Positions 22,140 through 24,616 of a stretch of 24,616 bases of DNA are shown piece after piece. How positions within the stretch are numbered: the first letter of the stretch is position 1; every line of letters begins with the position of its first letter. Source of the DNA: DATCDR01 sp036510575 (GTDB lineage Bacteria; Actinomycetota; Acidimicrobiia; Acidimicrobiales; Bog-793); assembly GCA_036510575.1 (NCBI GenBank), contig DATCDR010000220.1, positions 1 to 24,616 of the forward strand, in the 5' to 3' direction. The notes beneath the pieces were generated by a model. The model saw only the letters and a program-made list of their open reading frames with translations, was not told the origin of the DNA and did no database searches. A program made the position numbers and the translations under genes.

Positions 22140-23530
22140 TCCTCCTCGTGATCGTGTTCGTCGTGATCGTGTTCGTCATGCTCGTCATCATCTCCGTGAT
22201 CGTGTTGGCCGCTCGTCTGGCCAATCTCGACGCGAAGCGACTCGCGATCGACCTCATTGCCTGCCTCGTCGAGGATAGCGACGTGCTCCACGAGCCAAGT
22301 CATTGCCTTGGTCTTACGGATCTCCGAACGCAACAATGACATCCGGCCATTCGCTTCGAGCATTTGCCGCATTTCAGCAGGGCTTTGTTCGGCGTGCCCG
22401 GCGAGGTGCACTACCTCTTCATCGATCTCGGATTCATCCGGTTCTAGATCCTCAGCCTTTGCAATGGCCCGGAGTGCGAGGTCGATCTTTACGTCCTTGG
22501 CCGCTTGTTCGGTGAGTCCTGCGACGAAGTCCTCAGGGGCCTGGCCAATTGCCTCGAGGTACTCTGCGAGGCCAACGCGCTGTTGGGAGAGCCGGTAGCC
22601 GTAGTCCTGCACCAGCTGGTCACGCTGCTCGGCGACGAGCGCCTCTGGCGGCTCCTCGGTTACGAGCTCGGCGAGCGATTCGGCGATCTTCTCCCGGATC
22701 GCGACCGTGGCCTGAAAGCGCTTGACCGATCCCATTCGGGTGACGAGGTCGTCTCGAAGCGCGGCGATCGTGTCAAATTCGGAGGCGTCTGCGGCGAACT
22801 CATCGTCGGCTTCGGGCAGAACCTTCTCTCGGATCTGCTTCACCGCGATCTCGAGGTGTGCTGGACCATCAGGAGCGTCCTCGGCGTCCATCTCGAAGGT
22901 GTCGCCGACCTTCGCACCCACCAAGTGCTCATCGGTTCCCTCGACGATGCCGCCCGTGCCGACCTGATAGACGAGGTCGTCCGCGGTCAGCCCTTCTGCG
23001 GATTCGCCGTCGCGCGTGCCATGAATGTCGAGCGTGACGAGGTCCCCGTCAGCCGCGGGTCGGTCAACTTCTGCCAGCGTCGCGAACTGATCACGCATCC
23101 GATCGAGCTGCTCTTGGATGTCCTCCTCAGAGGTGATCGGACTCGGAACGGTGACGGCCATTCCGGCGTAGCCGGGCACGAGAACCTCAGGCCGAACCTC
23201 CACCGTCGCAGTGAAGACGACAGGTCCGCCTTCTTCGCCGGAGGTGATGTCGAGCTGCGGTGGCACGATCACGTCGAGATCTTCGGCCTCAATCGCCTCG
23301 GCGTAGTAGTCCGAGAGCTTGTCGCGAAGGACCTCGTCGCGAATGCCTTTCACGCCAAGTCGAGACTGAATGATCCGCCGCGGCACGTGGCCGGGCCGAA
23401 AGCCTGGCAGTTGGATCTCTTTCGTCAGGCGCGTGAGCGTCTCGGCCTCCGCCTGGGCGATGTCGGACTCATCAACCTCAACCGTGAGTTTGACTGTGTT
23501 GCCTTCGAGTACTTCGGCAGAGGTTCGCAT
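22136..23530 (-). CDS. tig: Trigger factor (ribosome-associated chaperone)
   Basis: Trigger factor binds the ribosome exit tunnel and shields nascent chains. The 464 residues comprise the ribosome-binding domain with signature GFRPGHVP (43-50), a PPIase (FKBP-like) domain at about 155-240, and the helical substrate-binding arms. The last 22 residues (443-464) are a low-complexity His/Asp/Glu tail with seven His, beyond the normal fold. The ATG at 23530 begins MRTSAEVLEGNTVKL, the expected start. There is no clear Shine-Dalgarno, and a TAAGCT box lies 11 bases upstream. It is the first gene of tig-clpP-clpX. Confidence 0.97.
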   Translation of the reverse strand: MRTSAEVLEGNTVKLTVEVDESDIAQAEAETLTRLTKEIQLPGFRPGHVPRRIIQSRLGVKGIRDEVLRDKLSDYYAEAIEAEDLDVIVPPQLDITSGEEGGPVVFTATVEVRPEVLVPGYAGMAVTVPSPITSEEDIQEQLDRMRDQFATLAEVDRPAADGDLVTLDIHGTRDGESAEGLTADDLVYQVGTGGIVEGTDEHLVGAKVGDTFEMDAEDAPDGPAHLEIAVKQIREKVLPEADDEFAADASEFDTIAALRDDLVTRMGSVKRFQATVAIREKIAESLAELVTEEPPEALVAEQRDQLVQDYGYRLSQQRVGLAEYLEAIGQAPEDFVAGLTEQAAKDVKIDLALRAIAKAEDLEPDESEIDEEVVHLAGHAEQSPAEMRQMLEANGRMSLLRSEIRKTKAMTWLVEHVAILDEAGNEVDRESLRVEIGQTSGQHDHGDDDEHDEHDHDEHDHEEE

Positions 23531-23541
23531 ACGAAGATCGA

Positions 23542-23547
23542 AGCTTA
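23542..23547 (-). promoter_or_regulatory. Candidate -10 box of tig
   Basis: TAAGCT on the minus strand fits TANNNT and ends 11 bases before the tig ATG. The -35 region (TTAGTC at 17-base spacing) is poor. If used, the leader would be only about five bases. Confidence 0.25.
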
Positions 23548-23596
23548 CTGTCCCCCGGGGTTACGACTAACGGGACAGGGCGTCGACTCGATCGGG

Positions 23597-23613
23597 CCGT
23601 GGTCGAGCCACGG
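23597..23613. promoter_or_regulatory. Inverted repeat between tig and tRNA-Pro
   Basis: CCGTGG and CCACGG flank a five-base spacer TCGAG. The repeat sits in the 102-bp divergent gap, 20 bases before tRNA-Pro and 66 bases before tig. It could be an operator shared by both promoters, but short repeats arise by chance in GC-rich DNA. Confidence 0.25.
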
Positions 23614-23632
23614 TCTACTACCGTAGTGACGC

Positions 23633-23707
23633 CGGGGCGTAGCGCAGCTTGGTTAGCGCGCCTGCTTTGGGAGCAGGAGGTCCCGGGTTCGAATCCCGGC
23701 GCCCCGA
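23633..23707 (+). tRNA. tRNA-Pro (anticodon TGG)
   Basis: A complete 75-nt cloverleaf. The acceptor stem is CGGGGCG with CGCCCCG and discriminator A. The D stem is GCGC, the anticodon stem CCTGC/GCAGG with loop TTTGGGA (anticodon TGG), and the T arm CCGGG-TTCGAAT-CCCGG. The 3' CCA is not encoded, since CCG follows the discriminator. It is transcribed away from tig. Confidence 0.96.
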
Positions 23708-23810
23708 CCGGAACTTCTTGAAACAGACTGCTGGTATTTGCCACCGGGCCGCCGGAACTCTCGTAAGCGACGACTCGGTCGCTTCTCTGCCTAAATGCAA
23801 GGCTCGCGAC

Positions 23811-24506
23811 ATGAGAAAGGCTGCCATATCTACAAGGGCTGTGGCCTGCGGCATCGACCTCGGCGCGACCGACCTCTGGATAGTGGGCCTCACCGAGGAG
23901 GCGACACCTGACGTGGCGTTCGCCGAACATCTCCACATCGACGAGTTCGAACGATTGGCCGATATTCTCGGACACGCATCCACGGTCGCGATTGATGCGC
24001 CAGGAGGATTCTCCGAAGGAAGTCACATAGGAGACGAAAGATTCGCCAGAAAGTTCCAGCGAGCCAGGTGCAGCGAGGTGGCGCTTCGGCGAAGAGGCAT
24101 CGCAGTACCGTTCGCCACTCCGATGCGGACCGAGCCGCTGCCGCCGTGGATGAACGTCGGGTTCGAGACGTGGCGAGTCGCGAAAACGGCAGCGCCGACG
24201 GTCGTTGAGACCTTTCCTCATGCAATCTTCTGGCGACTCGCGGGACGCGAGCTCAAGCACAAGTATCGAGCGGACGGTCGCGCTGCCCGACGCGCCGTGC
24301 TCGCTCCACTCGTCAATCTCCCGGCTGGGGTCAGCTTCTGGCCACATGACGCGCTCGATGCCCTGGCCTGCGCAGTGCTCGCCCACCGAGTTCTCGTCGG
24401 CGACGCCGAAGAGATCAGCTGTGCTGGCGATCTGGCCTGGCACGCCCACGATGGCTCAGCGATGTGGCTTCCCCACCTCACTGCTCACCTCTCCGCAGCC
24501 GATTGA
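23811..24506 (+). CDS. DUF429 family protein
   Basis: This 231-residue protein of the DUF429 family is predicted to have an RNase H-like fold. Its biochemical role is not established. Conserved-looking features are GIDLGATDLW (Asp16), TVAIDAPGGF (Asp62), ARCSEVALRRRGI (86-98), VETFPHAIFWRL (Glu133) and WPHDALDALACAVLA (Asp180, Asp183). These acidic residues would suit a metal-dependent active site. The frame is open back into tRNA-Pro (23649), so that long start is not credible. The ATG at 23811 has AAGG ten bases upstream. It lies alone between two tRNA genes on the plus strand. Confidence 0.82.
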   Translation: MRKAAISTRAVACGIDLGATDLWIVGLTEEATPDVAFAEHLHIDEFERLADILGHASTVAIDAPGGFSEGSHIGDERFARKFQRARCSEVALRRRGIAVPFATPMRTEPLPPWMNVGFETWRVAKTAAPTVVETFPHAIFWRLAGRELKHKYRADGRAARRAVLAPLVNLPAGVSFWPHDALDALACAVLAHRVLVGDAEEISCAGDLAWHAHDGSAMWLPHLTAHLSAAD

Positions 24507-24538
24507 GACAAGGATGTCGAAGTAGCATTGGACCGTTC

Positions 24539-24612
24539 GCGGGCGTAGCTCAATGGCAGAGCCCCAGCCTTCCAAGCTGGTCATGCGGGTTCGATCCCCG
24601 TCGCCCGCTCCA
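24539..24612 (+). tRNA. tRNA-Gly (anticodon TCC), CCA encoded
   Basis: A complete 71-nt cloverleaf plus encoded CCA (24610-24612). The acceptor stem is GCGGGCG with CGCCCGC and discriminator T. The D stem is GCTC/GAGC, the anticodon stem CCAGC/GCTGG with loop CTTCCAA (anticodon TCC), and the T loop TTCGATC. It follows the DUF429 gene by 32 bases. Confidence 0.96.
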
Positions 24613-24616
24613 GGTC

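Noticed and set aside
22505..23626. 373-codon plus-strand frame opposite tig
   Set aside because: It is antisense to trigger factor and has no recognisable domain.
23649..23810. Upstream extension of the DUF429 frame
   Set aside because: It would begin inside tRNA-Pro. The family similarity starts near the ATG at 23811.
24503..24528. TTGAGA / TAGCAT as a promoter of tRNA-Gly
   Set aside because: The hexamers are only 14 bases apart, too close for a normal sigma-70 type promoter.

Overview
The window looks like chromosomal DNA of a GC-rich actinobacterium. The class II DAHP synthase, the ndk–mreBCD–mrdA cluster, the RNase E/G–rplU–rpmA–obg–proB–proA string and the tig–clpP–clpX locus are all actinobacterial gene neighbourhoods. 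Gene order together with surface proteins carrying repeats of the type G-Y-W-x-x-x-x-x-G-x-I/V-Y-x-Y-G-D suggests the Acidimicrobiia. That placement is inference, not a sequence match.

Layout. (1) Positions 1 to about 600-630, minus strand: the 5' structured part of a bacterial group II intron and the N-terminus of its maturase, running off the window at base 1. (2) 639-4147, plus strand: a class II DAHP synthase (shikimate pathway entry) whose stop overlaps by one base the start of a 703-residue exported protein with a Thr-rich linker, six propeller-like repeats and a GH25-like C-terminal domain. (3) 4209-23530: an unbroken 19 kb block of 18 minus-strand genes. (4) 23633-24612, plus strand: tRNA-Pro(TGG), a DUF429 gene and tRNA-Gly(TCC).

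The minus-strand block reads, in transcription order: tig, clpP, clpX (chaperone and protease), folC, ndk (folate and nucleotide metabolism), mreB, mreC, mreD, mrdA (cell elongation machinery), rng (RNase E/G), rplU, rpmA, obg (ribosome proteins and ribosome-assembly GTPase), proB, proA (proline synthesis), a MoxR-type AAA+ ATPase with a CoxE-type VWA protein, and a flavin reductase. Several junctions overlap by four bases or less (tig/clpP, folC/ndk, mreD/mrdA, proA/moxR), which implies operons with translational coupling. The likely breaks are before mreB (92 bp gap with a candidate promoter), before rng (308 bp), before rplU (143 bp with a TAAGAT box next to the start) and before the flavin reductase (121 bp).

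Most of the window is conserved housekeeping DNA. The accessory or unusual elements are the group II intron abutting the DAHP synthase start, the Thr-rich repeat hydrolase-like surface protein, the MoxR/VWA pair without CO-dehydrogenase genes, an Obg with an altered G4 nucleotide-specificity motif, a trigger factor with a His/Asp/Glu tail, a strong hairpin in the rng leader, and an mre cluster without rodA. I saw no CRISPR array, rRNA, insertion-sequence transposase or phage gene. Boundaries of RNA elements and promoters are approximate because they were read by eye.
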